16,172 nt of DNA. Origin: JADJMO01 sp016794445. Lineage in GTDB: Bacteria; Myxococcota_A; Polyangia; Polyangiales; JADJMO01. The stretch covers positions 1-16,172 of the forward strand of contig JAEUKC010000397.1 of the NCBI GenBank assembly GCA_016794445.1, written 5' to 3'. The translations under genes and the position numbers were made by a program. How positions within the stretch are numbered: the first letter of the stretch is position 1; the number at the start of each line of letters is the position of its first letter. A model generated the notes under the pieces. The model made no database searches, was not told the DNA's origin, and saw only the letters and a list, made by a program, of their open reading frames with translations. Positions 1-8,785 of this stretch are shown one piece after another.

Positions 1-138
1 CTCACGCCCGAGGGCAAGGACGAGGGCAAGAAGGCCATGAAGACCCTCCCCAAGGAGGTCGTCCTCGAGGTGCCCGACGAGAGCACCGTCATCATGACCG
101 ACCCGAAGAAGGGCAAGCTCACCTACAAGAAGAAGTGA
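1..138 (+). CDS. C-terminal end of an unrecognised protein (5' partial)
   Basis: Frame 1 is open from the window edge to a TGA at 136-138 and gives 45 residues ending in a basic KKGKLTYKKK tail. The segment alternates charged and beta-prone stretches (TLPKEVVLEVPDESTVIMTD) and is rich in Lys and Glu. The third-position G/C bias matches the real genes around it, so I take it as coding. No family is recognisable from this tail, and the start lies outside the window. The next gene begins 135 bases downstream, after a possible terminator, so this gene probably ends its own transcription unit. Confidence 0.6.
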   Translation, partial: LTPEGKDEGKKAMKTLPKEVVLEVPDESTVIMTDPKKGKLTYKKK

Positions 139-202
139 GCCCGACGAGCCGGACCGGCCGCAAGGCTGAGATCGGCTCGTGCAGAGGACCCTCGAGGGCA
201 CC

Positions 203-230
203 GACCCGGCGCCCGCGGGGGTCTTTGCGT
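203..230 (+). terminator. Possible intrinsic terminator after the partial gene
   Basis: GACCC at 203-207 can pair with GGGTC at 219-223 around a G+C-rich loop that contains CCGCGG. It is followed by a T-rich stretch (TCTTTGCGTTTCTG), rare in this window. A second long-range inverted repeat, ACGAGCCG at 144-151 with CGGCTCGT at 173-180, lies just upstream. The short stem and interrupted T tract make this a tentative call. Confidence 0.3.
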
Positions 231-261
231 TTCTGCCTCTTCCCAAGGAGACTTCGTGCGC

Positions 262-267
262 TAGCTT
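262..267 (+). promoter_or_regulatory. Candidate -10 element (TAGCTT), leaderless-type position
   Basis: TAGCTT fits the TAnnnT -10 pattern and ends 6 bases before the GTG at 274. Transcription would then start at or next to the start codon. No Shine-Dalgarno sequence precedes that GTG and no -35 box is visible. The same spacing is seen before 14369 and 15942. Confidence 0.35.
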
Positions 268-273
268 GGGCGG

Positions 274-660
274 GTGAACGCGCGCCGCCCCCGAGACCCT
301 CACGTCCTCCCCGTCGAAGACCCGCGCAAGAGCCGGGCGGTGACGAGCTTCGCCCACTCGGACGAGCAGTTCGATCGGCTGCGGTTCGCGAAAAAGGCGC
401 CCTCCATCCTCCAGCCCTCGCTGCGCGTCGCGGTCTACGAGGGCCACAGCTTCGAGATCGATCGCAGCCGGCCCTCCGGGCCTCGCTGGGCGATGGTCGC
501 CATCCCCAAGGACGTGTCGCGCGCCCACATCGCCTGGGCGCTCGCCGACCTGTGTGGGGTGGCCCACAAGCCCTGGCTCATCGACACGCTGCTCCACACC
601 GAGCCCCAGGCGACCCCCGACGCCGTGCGTCGCGTCGAGCCGGCTTCCCGCCCGAGCTGA
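274..660 (+). CDS. Hypothetical small soluble protein
   Basis: This frame gives 128 residues from GTG 274. An alternative GTG at 340 would give 106 residues starting before TSFAHSDEQF. The first 22 residues are Arg/Pro-rich and look less like protein than the rest, so 340 may be the real start. However, a TAGCTT hexamer placed for leaderless expression favours 274. Neither start has a good ribosome binding site. The core (SLRVAVYEGHSFEIDR and PRWAMVAIPKDVSRAHIAWALADLCG) looks like a compact alpha/beta fold with a helix near residues 87-98. There are no membrane segments, signal peptide or Cys motifs. I do not recognise a family. The gene ends 22 bases before the dehydrogenase and may be co-transcribed with it. 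Confidence 0.55.
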   Translation: MNARRPRDPHVLPVEDPRKSRAVTSFAHSDEQFDRLRFAKKAPSILQPSLRVAVYEGHSFEIDRSRPSGPRWAMVAIPKDVSRAHIAWALADLCGVAHKPWLIDTLLHTEPQATPDAVRRVEPASRPS

Positions 661-682
661 GGCGCGTTCTCATCGCGGCGCC

Positions 683-2308
<1,626 letters not shown>

Positions 2309-2341
2309 GCCGAGCGCCGGCGGTCGTCATGTTTCAAGGCC

Positions 2342-2531
2342 CCCCGGGCTGAAGCCCGGGGCACCGACGGCCGTGGAAGCCCGCTCCGCGGGCTCGCGAA
2401 GTGCGAGGCCACAGCAGGCCGAATGCCGAGTGGGAGCCCATCGCGGTTCGAAGCGTGGCTTGTCGTGCGCCGAGCTGGAGCCCGCTCCGCGGGCTTGCCC
2501 CGCAGTCGGTGCCCCGTGCTTCAGCACGGGG
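2342..2531. repeat. Palindromic repeat cluster with a 30-base inverted repeat
   Basis: The region between the convergent dehydrogenase and kinase genes is packed with palindromes. At 2342-2361, CCCCGGGCTGAAGCCCGGGG forms 9-base arms around GA. At 2512-2531 its inverted relative has arms CCCCGTGCT/AGCACGGGG around TC. Extended to 30 bases (2342-2371 against the complement of 2502-2531), the two match at 27 positions, including the flank GGCACCGAC. Two of the three differences form a compensatory pair within the stem (G-C replaced by T-A). Between them, AGCCCGCTCCGCGGGCT occurs twice in direct orientation, at 2378-2394 and 2479-2495. Similar 'GAAGCCCGGGGC' elements are common as dispersed REP-like repeats in G+C-rich genomes and often yield spurious short ORFs. 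No protein gene is supported here. Confidence 0.75.
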
Positions 2532-2553
2532 GCGTCTCCGGATCGGAGACGCC
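2531..2553 (-). terminator. Strong hairpin at the 3' end of the kinase gene
   Basis: GGCGTCTCCG at 2531-2540 and CGGAGACGCC at 2544-2553 form a perfect 10-base stem around GAT. It lies 12 bases beyond the kinase stop codon on the minus strand, the position of a terminator. It abuts the palindromic repeat at 2512-2531. There is no T tract on either strand, so it may act with Rho, protect a 3' end, or stop transcription from both directions. Confidence 0.5.
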
Positions 2554-2565
2554 TACCGCGTGCGA

Positions 2566-3813
2566 TCAGTCGCCGAGCGCGCTCACGTACCGGTGCACCT
2601 CGCTCTTGGCGACCGCGTCGAGGTCGACGAACTCGAGGCCGACGGCGAACGGACCCTGGCCCTTCTCGCTGCCGCGACCCTTCACCCAGCGCACGAGCGT
2701 GTCGAGCGTGGCGACGCGGCCGCTGATGGGGAGCGAGAGGCGGATCTTCACCCGGGTGCCCTGCGGCAGCGCGAACGGCACGAGCACGAGCATGCCGCCC
2801 TCGGAGAGGTCCTCGGAGCGCACGTCGACGATGCCGTCGGAGAGGACGAGCCGCGCGGGCGCTACGAACGCAGCGCGCTTGTGGCGCCGCTTCTGGGCGA
2901 AGTCGGGCTCGGCGGGCTTCGCGTGGAGATCGACCTCGCGGAGCGCGCGGGCGAGGGCCGCACCATCCTCGTAGCGGTCCTGCGGCTTCGGCGAGAGCGC
3001 CTTCGCGACGATGGCCTCGAGCGCGGGCGGCACCTCGGGGCGGAGCGTGCTCACCCTGGGCGGACCGATCGTGCTCATCTGCACGAGGACGTTGGCGTAG
3101 TTGCCCTCGAACGGCACACGGCCCGTGAGCATGTCGAACAGCGTCGCGCCGATCTGCCAGACGTCGGTGCGGGTGTCGACGTTGGTGTCGGCCATCGCCT
3201 GCTCGGGCGCCATGTAGGCCACGGTGCCGAGCACGGTGCCCTGCGCCGTGAGGCGGCGATCGGGCGTCGTCGAGCGCGGGACGGCGATGCCGAGATCGAG
3301 CAGCTTCGCGCGCGGCATCTTGCCGTCCTGCACGAGGAAGATGTTGGCGGGCTTGATGTCGCGGTGGATCCAGCCCGCCGCGTGCAGCGCGCCGGCGCCC
3401 TCGGCGATCTGCGCAGCGAGGTCGACGGCGTGCTCGACGGCGAGCTTGCCGCGGGTGACCATCACGCCCTCGAGCGTGCGGCCGTTGAGCATCTCGAGCG
3501 CGAGGAACGGCTCGCCGTTCTCGCCGATCTCGGCGTCGAGGATCTCGACGACGTTCTTGTGGCGCACCGAGCCGATCGCGCGGGCCTCTTGCGCCATCCG
3601 GGCGCGGGCCTCGGCGTCGTCGCGGAACTGGCTGCGCAGGAGCTTCACCGCGACGGGGCGACCGGTGACGAGGTGGACGCCCTCGAAGACGTCGCAGTTG
3701 CCGCCCGAGCCGATCACCCGCCGGAGGCCATAACGCTGGGCGAGCAGGCGCTCGGTGTTGCGGACGGGCTTGAGAGGCGCGATGGGCGCGCCGGCAGATA
3801 CTTGGTTCGCCAT
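2566..3813 (-). CDS. Soluble Ser/Thr protein kinase with C-terminal PilZ (c-di-GMP) domain
   Basis: The product is 415 residues. The Hanks-type kinase domain (about 28-295) has the Gly-rich loop GSGGNC (35-40), catalytic Lys57 in VAVK, Glu76 of helix C, HRDIKPAN (150-157) with Asp152, DLG (173-175, in place of DFG) and GTVAYMAPEQ closing the activation loop. It should therefore be active. After a short linker, residues 305-412 form a PilZ domain with both c-di-GMP motifs: RxxxR (Arg309-Arg313) and DxSxxG (Asp335, Ser337, Gly340). No membrane segment is present, unlike many bacterial receptor kinases. The start at 3813 is set by a GGAGG five bases upstream; an upstream in-frame ATG at 3876 lacks this. 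Inference: the kinase responds to c-di-GMP or targets its output. The gene is convergent with pruA, and its substrate cannot be told from context. Confidence 0.93.
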   Translation of the reverse strand: MANQVSAGAPIAPLKPVRNTERLLAQRYGLRRVIGSGGNCDVFEGVHLVTGRPVAVKLLRSQFRDDAEARARMAQEARAIGSVRHKNVVEILDAEIGENGEPFLALEMLNGRTLEGVMVTRGKLAVEHAVDLAAQIAEGAGALHAAGWIHRDIKPANIFLVQDGKMPRAKLLDLGIAVPRSTTPDRRLTAQGTVLGTVAYMAPEQAMADTNVDTRTDVWQIGATLFDMLTGRVPFEGNYANVLVQMSTIGPPRVSTLRPEVPPALEAIVAKALSPKPQDRYEDGAALARALREVDLHAKPAEPDFAQKRRHKRAAFVAPARLVLSDGIVDVRSEDLSEGGMLVLVPFALPQGTRVKIRLSLPISGRVATLDTLVRWVKGRGSEKGQGPFAVGLEFVDLDAVAKSEVHRYVSALGD

Positions 3814-3818
3814 GTCGG

Positions 3819-3823
3819 CCTCC
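3819..3823 (-). promoter_or_regulatory. Ribosome binding site fixing the kinase start
   Basis: On the minus strand GGAGG stands 5 bases before the ATG at 3811-3813. This perfect Shine-Dalgarno sequence decides the start in favour of MANQVSAG over the longer reading from 3876. Confidence 0.75.
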
Positions 3824-3875
3824 AAACGTCGGGACGGACCGGCCGGAGGTGGCTTGAGGATGAAGCGGTCAGGCA

Positions 3876-3892
3876 CCGCTCGTGTCGAGCGG
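3876..3892 (-). terminator. Hairpin between the 131-residue protein gene and the kinase
   Basis: CCGCTCG (3876-3882) and CGAGCGG (3886-3892) form a perfect 7-base stem with a 3-base loop. It lies between two genes on the minus strand, about 95 bases after the stop of the upstream gene and 60 bases before the kinase start. It could be a terminator for the former or a leader structure of the latter. No T tract is seen. Confidence 0.3.
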
Positions 3893-3986
3893 GAATTCGG
3901 AGCGGAGGCGCGGACGAGGACGCCCCGGGAGCGACAAAGTCAGCTCGGCAACTGCGCGCGGGATCAGTGCCGAGCCTGTGACGAGC

Positions 3987-4382
3987 TCAGTGACCCGGTG
4001 GCTTCATCTGCTTGATGTCGGCGGCGCCCGGGGCCTTGATGCCACCCGGGAGCTTGGGCGGCGCGGGCCGGGGCGTGGGCGGAGCCGGCGGCGGTGGCGC
4101 GGCGGGCTTGGCCTCGGGCTGCGCGGCGGGCTCGACCGAAGCCAGCGGTGGTGCGGACGCCGCCGCAGAGGCGGAAGCGGAAGCCGAAGCGGCCGCGGCG
4201 GCGCGCGCCTCTTCCTCGGCCGTGGGCGTCGACAGCCACCACGTGAGCGTCACGGCGAGGATCGCACCGCCGAGGAACGGCAGCCAGAGGGGCGACTTGG
4301 GCTCCTCGGGGACCGCGTGGTGCGGCGGCAGGTCGTCACCCTCGAAGGCGCTGCCGAAGTGATCGTCGTGGGCTTCCGACAT
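3987..4382 (-). CDS. Single-pass membrane protein with Ala/Ser- and Pro-rich tail
   Basis: The product is 131 residues with three parts. Residues 1-30 are an acidic soluble head (MSEAHDDHFGSAFEGDD). Residues 32-50 form one membrane helix (LWLPFLGGAILAVTLTWWL). Residues 57-131 are a low-complexity tail: Ala/Ser alternation, then Pro/Ala/Lys repeats ending in KAPGAADIKQMKPPGH. The head is probably cytoplasmic and the tail could span the periplasm like a TonB-type stalk, but no TonB domain is visible. I do not recognise a family. ATG 4382 is the first plausible start. It has no Shine-Dalgarno sequence but a TTGACA box upstream. The gene is divergent from the MoxR/VWA operon, whose largest protein carries a similar Ala-Ser/Pro linker, so a functional link is conceivable but unproven. 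Confidence 0.65.
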   Translation of the reverse strand: MSEAHDDHFGSAFEGDDLPPHHAVPEEPKSPLWLPFLGGAILAVTLTWWLSTPTAEEEARAAAAASASASASAAASAPPLASVEPAAQPEAKPAAPPPPAPPTPRPAPPKLPGGIKAPGAADIKQMKPPGH

Positions 4383-4394
4383 GTTGGGGGCTGG

Positions 4395-4423
4395 AACGTC
4401 CTGAAATTGGCCCCGGCTGTCAA
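4395..4423 (-). promoter_or_regulatory. Candidate sigma-70-type promoter for the 131-residue protein
   Basis: On the minus strand a perfect TTGACA (-35, at 4418-4423) is followed after 17 bases by GACGTT (4395-4400), a weak -10. Transcription would begin around 4388, only about 6 bases before the ATG at 4382. This agrees with the lack of a ribosome binding site there. Confidence 0.45.
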
Positions 4424-4592
4424 GCCAGGGTCTCGCTTTTCGGGCGTTCCAAGCTCGGGGGTCGGCCGGGTTCCCAGATGAAAGGACGGGGGCCGCTCGC
4501 TCGTTGAGGGAGACAGGGGTAGCCTCAGTGCTTCCCTCCGAGCCAAGCAAATAGGGAACTTTCGGTCGCCTCGAACGTCTCGAAGGAAAGCC

Positions 4593-6650
4593 ATGCAGGA
4601 ACACGACGACGACAAGCAGCCAGGGACCGTCCGCACCGGCGAGGAGCGCAAGCAGGCGCTCGCCGTCGCCAAGGAGCGGGAGGCCGCCGCCGCCGCCGAT
4701 GCCCTGCCCCACGTGGGTCGCCTCCGTCGACTCGCCGGCATGGCCGAGGTGCGCATGCGGCTGTCGCGCGCGCTCGAGGCTGGCACCACGACGATGGCGG
4801 GCTCGCTGCTCGGCGCGTCGATCGTCCTCGCGGCCACCAAGACGGCCAAGCTCACCGACCCGACGGCGCGCAAGGTGCTCATCGCGCTCGCCGCGGCGCC
4901 GGTGCTCGCGGCCGCGGTCGCCTGGTTCCGTCGCCTCCCCCCGATGGCGGGCGCCATCGCGCTCGACAAGCAGGGCAAGCTCCACGACCGCATCACGACC
5001 GCGCTCACCTTCGCCAAGAAGCCCGAGCTCTCCGACTTCGAGCGCGCCGCCATCCGCGACGGCGAGAAGGTGGCCGACAAGGCCTCGCCCCGCCACGCGG
5101 TGCCCCTCGCGGTGCCGCGCGACTGGCTCGCGGTGATCGCGCTCGCCGGCGTGGTCGGCATGGTGGCCACCCTCGAGGTGCGCAAGCACATCCCCGTCGC
5201 CAACACCCCGACCATCAACGCCCTCGAGATGACCGAGGACGACCTCGACGCGCTGCAGGACTTCGCCAACCAGCTGAAGGACGCGCCGCACGCCGACGAC
5301 GACATGAAGGCCACCATCCAGGACTTCAACAAGCTCGTCGAAGACCTCAAGAACAAGCGCATCGACCGCAACGAGGCCTTCCGCCGGATGGCCGAGCTCG
5401 ACCTCAAGCTGCAGAAGAGCGGTGAGCTCGACAAGAAGGCCCTCGAAGAGGCCATGAAGAAGCTCGGCAGCGAGCTCAAGAAGAACGAGCTCACCAAGGA
5501 CATCGGCCACGCGCTCGAGAAGGGCGACAAGAAGGAGGCCGAGAAGAAGCTCAAGGAGCTCGCGGCCAAGCTCAAGGACAAGCAGCTCAAGCTCTCCGAC
5601 GACCAGAAGAAGGCCCTCGCCGACGCGCTCAAGAAGGCCGCCTCCCGCGACCGCGAGAAGGCGCTCGCCGAGATGAAGGACAAGCGCGAGAAGCTGCTCG
5701 CCGATCTCGAGAAGCTCCGGCAGGACAAGGAGAAGAACGGGGGCAAAGAGACCCCGGAGATGGAGAAGGACCGCAAGAACAAGGAGCGCGAGCTCGAGCG
5801 CCTCGACCGCGAAGAGAAGGCGCAGGCCAGCGGCGATCGTCAGCTCGAGAAGCTCGACCGCGACCTCGAGCAGGCCGCCGCCGACATCATGAAGGACCTC
5901 GGCCTCTCGGCGAAGGACCTCGAGGCCGGCGCCGAGGACGTGAACAAGATGGCGCAGGACGACCTGACCGCCGAGGAGAAAGAGGAGCTGCGCCAGCGCA
6001 TCAAGGAGCTCCACGACCTCCTCGTGCAGCAGGGCAAGCTCACGCCCGAGCAGCTGGCCAAGCTCAAGGAGTTCATGAAGAAGGCCAAGGGCGGCAAACA
6101 CGCCAAGGCCGGCAAGAAGAAGAAGCCCGGCAAGGCAGGCCAGCCCGAGCCCGGGGGCGGCGATCCGGGCGACGGCAAGGACGGCAAGGACGACGACGGC
6201 GACGGCGACGACGATGGTGACGGCAAGGGCAAGGGCCTGACGCTCGGCCCCGACGGCAAGCCGATCCCGATGCCGGGCGCCGGTGGTCAGCCGGGCGGCG
6301 CGGGGGGCCAGCCCGGCGCAGGACAGCCGGGTGGCCAGCCCGGTGGCGACGGCAAGCAGCCCGGTCCGGGCTGGGGCGTCGGCCACGATCCGAAGATGCT
6401 CGGCAAGAAGACCAACAACAAGGTCGGCACCCAGGACACGCAGATCGCCGGGCAGAACGCGGGCCCCGGGCCCAACCGCAGCGAGACGATCCTCGGCGCC
6501 GCCGACAAGGGCTTCGTCGGCAAGAACTACAAGAAGGTCTACGCCGAGTACAAGACGGTGGCCGAAGAGGCGCTCAAGCAGGACGAGATCCCCGCGGGGT
6601 ATCGGTTCTACGTGCGTCGCTACTTCGATCTCATCCGGCCGCGCGACTGA
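4593..6650 (+). CDS. Three-TM coiled-coil protein with acidic and Gly-rich tail, DUF4175-like
   Basis: The product is 685 residues. Membrane helices lie near 66-82, 95-111 and 177-194. Between the second and third, LDKQGKLHDRITTALTFAKK resembles the 'Leu-Asp...Lys-Asp-Arg...Thr-Ala-Leu' signature that I associate with DUF4175-like membrane proteins encoded beside MoxR genes (inference from memory). Residues 215-500 are a long Lys/Glu/Leu-rich coiled coil. A basic patch (KKAKGGKHAKAGKKKKPGK) follows, then a run of Asp and Gly (528-548), then Gly-Gln-Pro repeats (562-590). The conserved-looking end NYKKVYAEYKTVAEEALKQDEIPAGYRFYVRRYFDLIRP is a short helical domain. The start has AAGGAA 6 bases upstream. 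It opens the operon, 112 bases before moxR. Likely role: membrane scaffold of the MoxR-VWA complex. Alternative: a structural envelope protein. Confidence 0.8.
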   Translation: MQEHDDDKQPGTVRTGEERKQALAVAKEREAAAAADALPHVGRLRRLAGMAEVRMRLSRALEAGTTTMAGSLLGASIVLAATKTAKLTDPTARKVLIALAAAPVLAAAVAWFRRLPPMAGAIALDKQGKLHDRITTALTFAKKPELSDFERAAIRDGEKVADKASPRHAVPLAVPRDWLAVIALAGVVGMVATLEVRKHIPVANTPTINALEMTEDDLDALQDFANQLKDAPHADDDMKATIQDFNKLVEDLKNKRIDRNEAFRRMAELDLKLQKSGELDKKALEEAMKKLGSELKKNELTKDIGHALEKGDKKEAEKKLKELAAKLKDKQLKLSDDQKKALADALKKAASRDREKALAEMKDKREKLLADLEKLRQDKEKNGGKETPEMEKDRKNKERELERLDREEKAQASGDRQLEKLDRDLEQAAADIMKDLGLSAKDLEAGAEDVNKMAQDDLTAEEKEELRQRIKELHDLLVQQGKLTPEQLAKLKEFMKKAKGGKHAKAGKKKKPGKAGQPEPGGGDPGDGKDGKDDDGDGDDDGDGKGKGLTLGPDGKPIPMPGAGGQPGGAGGQPGAGQPGGQPGGDGKQPGPGWGVGHDPKMLGKKTNNKVGTQDTQIAGQNAGPGPNRSETILGAADKGFVGKNYKKVYAEYKTVAEEALKQDEIPAGYRFYVRRYFDLIRPRD

Positions 6651-6685
6651 CCCCCGCCGATCCCGCCCCATAGTTTTGCTGCAAC

Positions 6686-6708
6686 GGCCGGCTGCGTCGG
6701 CCTATCCT
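6686..6708 (+). promoter_or_regulatory. Possible internal promoter or hairpin before the MoxR gene
   Basis: The 112-base gap holds GGCCG (6686-6690) and CGGCC (6698-6702), a 5-base inverted repeat, directly followed by TATCCT (6703-6708), a fair -10 hexamer. A T-rich patch (TAGTTTTGCTGC, from 6671) is upstream but gives no well-spaced -35. The moxR gene may thus be partly expressed separately from the first gene. Evidence is weak. Confidence 0.22.
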
Positions 6709-6762
6709 CCTCGCTCGCCCGCGATCTCACCCGTGATCGCGAGCGCAACAGCAGGTACCTGA

Positions 6763-7788
<1,026 letters not shown>

Positions 7789-7801
7789 GCGCCGCTCGTC
7801 C

Positions 7802-8785
7802 ATGGGCCTCCTCGACTTCCTCCGATCGGCGGCGCCGGCCTCGCTGCGCCTCGGGCGCCAGCGCGCGCCCGCGCCCGACTCGGACGATCTCTTCGACGAC
7901 GAGTTCCAGCGCAAGCTCGAGTACCTCGCCATCGTCTCCCGCAAGGTGTTCGCCGGCCGCATGCGCGCCGAGCGCCGCACCAAGAAGACCGGCAGCGGCA
8001 TCGAGTTCGCCGACCACCGCGACTACAACGCGGGCGACGACTTTCGCTACCTCGACTGGAACGTCTACCAGCGGTTCGGCCGCCTGCTCCTCCGCCTCTA
8101 CGAAGAGGAGGAAGACCTGTCGATCTACATGCTCGTCGACGCGTCGCGCTCGATGGGCTTCGACCAGAAGGTCGGGCAGCTCGTCGGGCGCCGCGGCCCC
8201 AAGCTCCGCCACGCGAAGCGGCTCGCCGCCGCCCTCTGCTACATCGGCCTGTCGAACCTCGACCGGGTGAGCGTCAGCGCGCTCACCAACCGGGTGAAGG
8301 ACCGCATGCCGACCACCCGCGGCAAGCAGCGCATCCACCGCGTGTTCGAGTTCTTGACCAGCGTCGAGCCCGAGGGCGCGACCGGCCTCGAGGACGCGAT
8401 CAAGCAGTTCGTCGCGCAGAACAAGCGCCGCGGCCTGGCGGTGCTCATCAGCGATCTGTACGACCCGGCCGGGTTCGAGCGCGGCATCAACGTGCTCCGC
8501 TACAACAAGTTCGAGCCGTTCGTGCTCCACCTGGTCGACCCGGAAGACGGCAAGCCCGACCTGAGCGGCGACGTGCGCATCTTCGACGTGGAGACCGGCG
8601 ACGAGCGCGAGGTCACCGTCACCCAGTCGGTGCTCGACCGCTACGCCAAGGCGTACGACGCCTACCTCAAGGAGATCGAGGTGTTCTGCACGCTCAAGCA
8701 GGTGCCCTACTTCCGGGCCGACCTCGCCGTGCCGTTCGACGAGCTCATCCTCCGCATCTTCCGGCGTGGAGGGTTCCTGCGCTGA
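7802..8785 (+). CDS. DUF58 protein with VWA-like fold
   Basis: The product is 327 residues. The DUF58 signature is complete at about 67-91 (IEFADHRDYNAGDDFRYLDW). A VWA-like domain follows with the metal site VDASRSM (Asp113, Ser115, Ser117), a Thr in GATGL (Thr194) and SDLYD (Asp218). No membrane helix is predicted, so it is probably a cytoplasmic or peripheral partner of the MoxR ATPase, as in other MoxR-DUF58 pairs. The N-terminal 50 residues are less conserved and include an acidic DDLFDDEFQRKLEYL helix. No strong ribosome binding site is seen. Expression is likely by coupling to moxR upstream, and its stop TGA shares one base with the start of the next gene. Confidence 0.93.
   Translation: MGLLDFLRSAAPASLRLGRQRAPAPDSDDLFDDEFQRKLEYLAIVSRKVFAGRMRAERRTKKTGSGIEFADHRDYNAGDDFRYLDWNVYQRFGRLLLRLYEEEEDLSIYMLVDASRSMGFDQKVGQLVGRRGPKLRHAKRLAAALCYIGLSNLDRVSVSALTNRVKDRMPTTRGKQRIHRVFEFLTSVEPEGATGLEDAIKQFVAQNKRRGLAVLISDLYDPAGFERGINVLRYNKFEPFVLHLVDPEDGKPDLSGDVRIFDVETGDEREVTVTQSVLDRYAKAYDAYLKEIEVFCTLKQVPYFRADLAVPFDELILRIFRRGGFLR

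Noticed and set aside
2327..2527. A 66-residue minus-strand ORF in the repeat cluster (VGAPGFSPGG)
   Set aside because: It is made of the palindromic repeats themselves; such ORFs are frequent artefacts of these elements.
2342..2531. CRISPR array
   Set aside because: Elements are in mixed orientation with irregular spacing and only two copies each; no regular spacers and no cas genes.
3940..3975. Sigma-54 promoter upstream of the kinase (GG-N10-GC on the minus strand)
   Set aside because: Only the minimal GG and GC dinucleotides match; the TTGC part is missing, and such matches are common by chance in this base composition.
4593..6650. Asp/Gly run of the scaffold as a thrombospondin- or EF-hand-type calcium domain
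   Set aside because: There is no regular repeat with the hydrophobic positions these domains need; it looks like low complexity.
4383..6671. An 894-residue minus-strand reading frame across the scaffold gene
   Set aside because: It is antisense to the K/E-rich coiled coil and reads as a Leu/Val/Arg-rich shadow. Only its last 131 residues, from the ATG at 4382, look like a protein.
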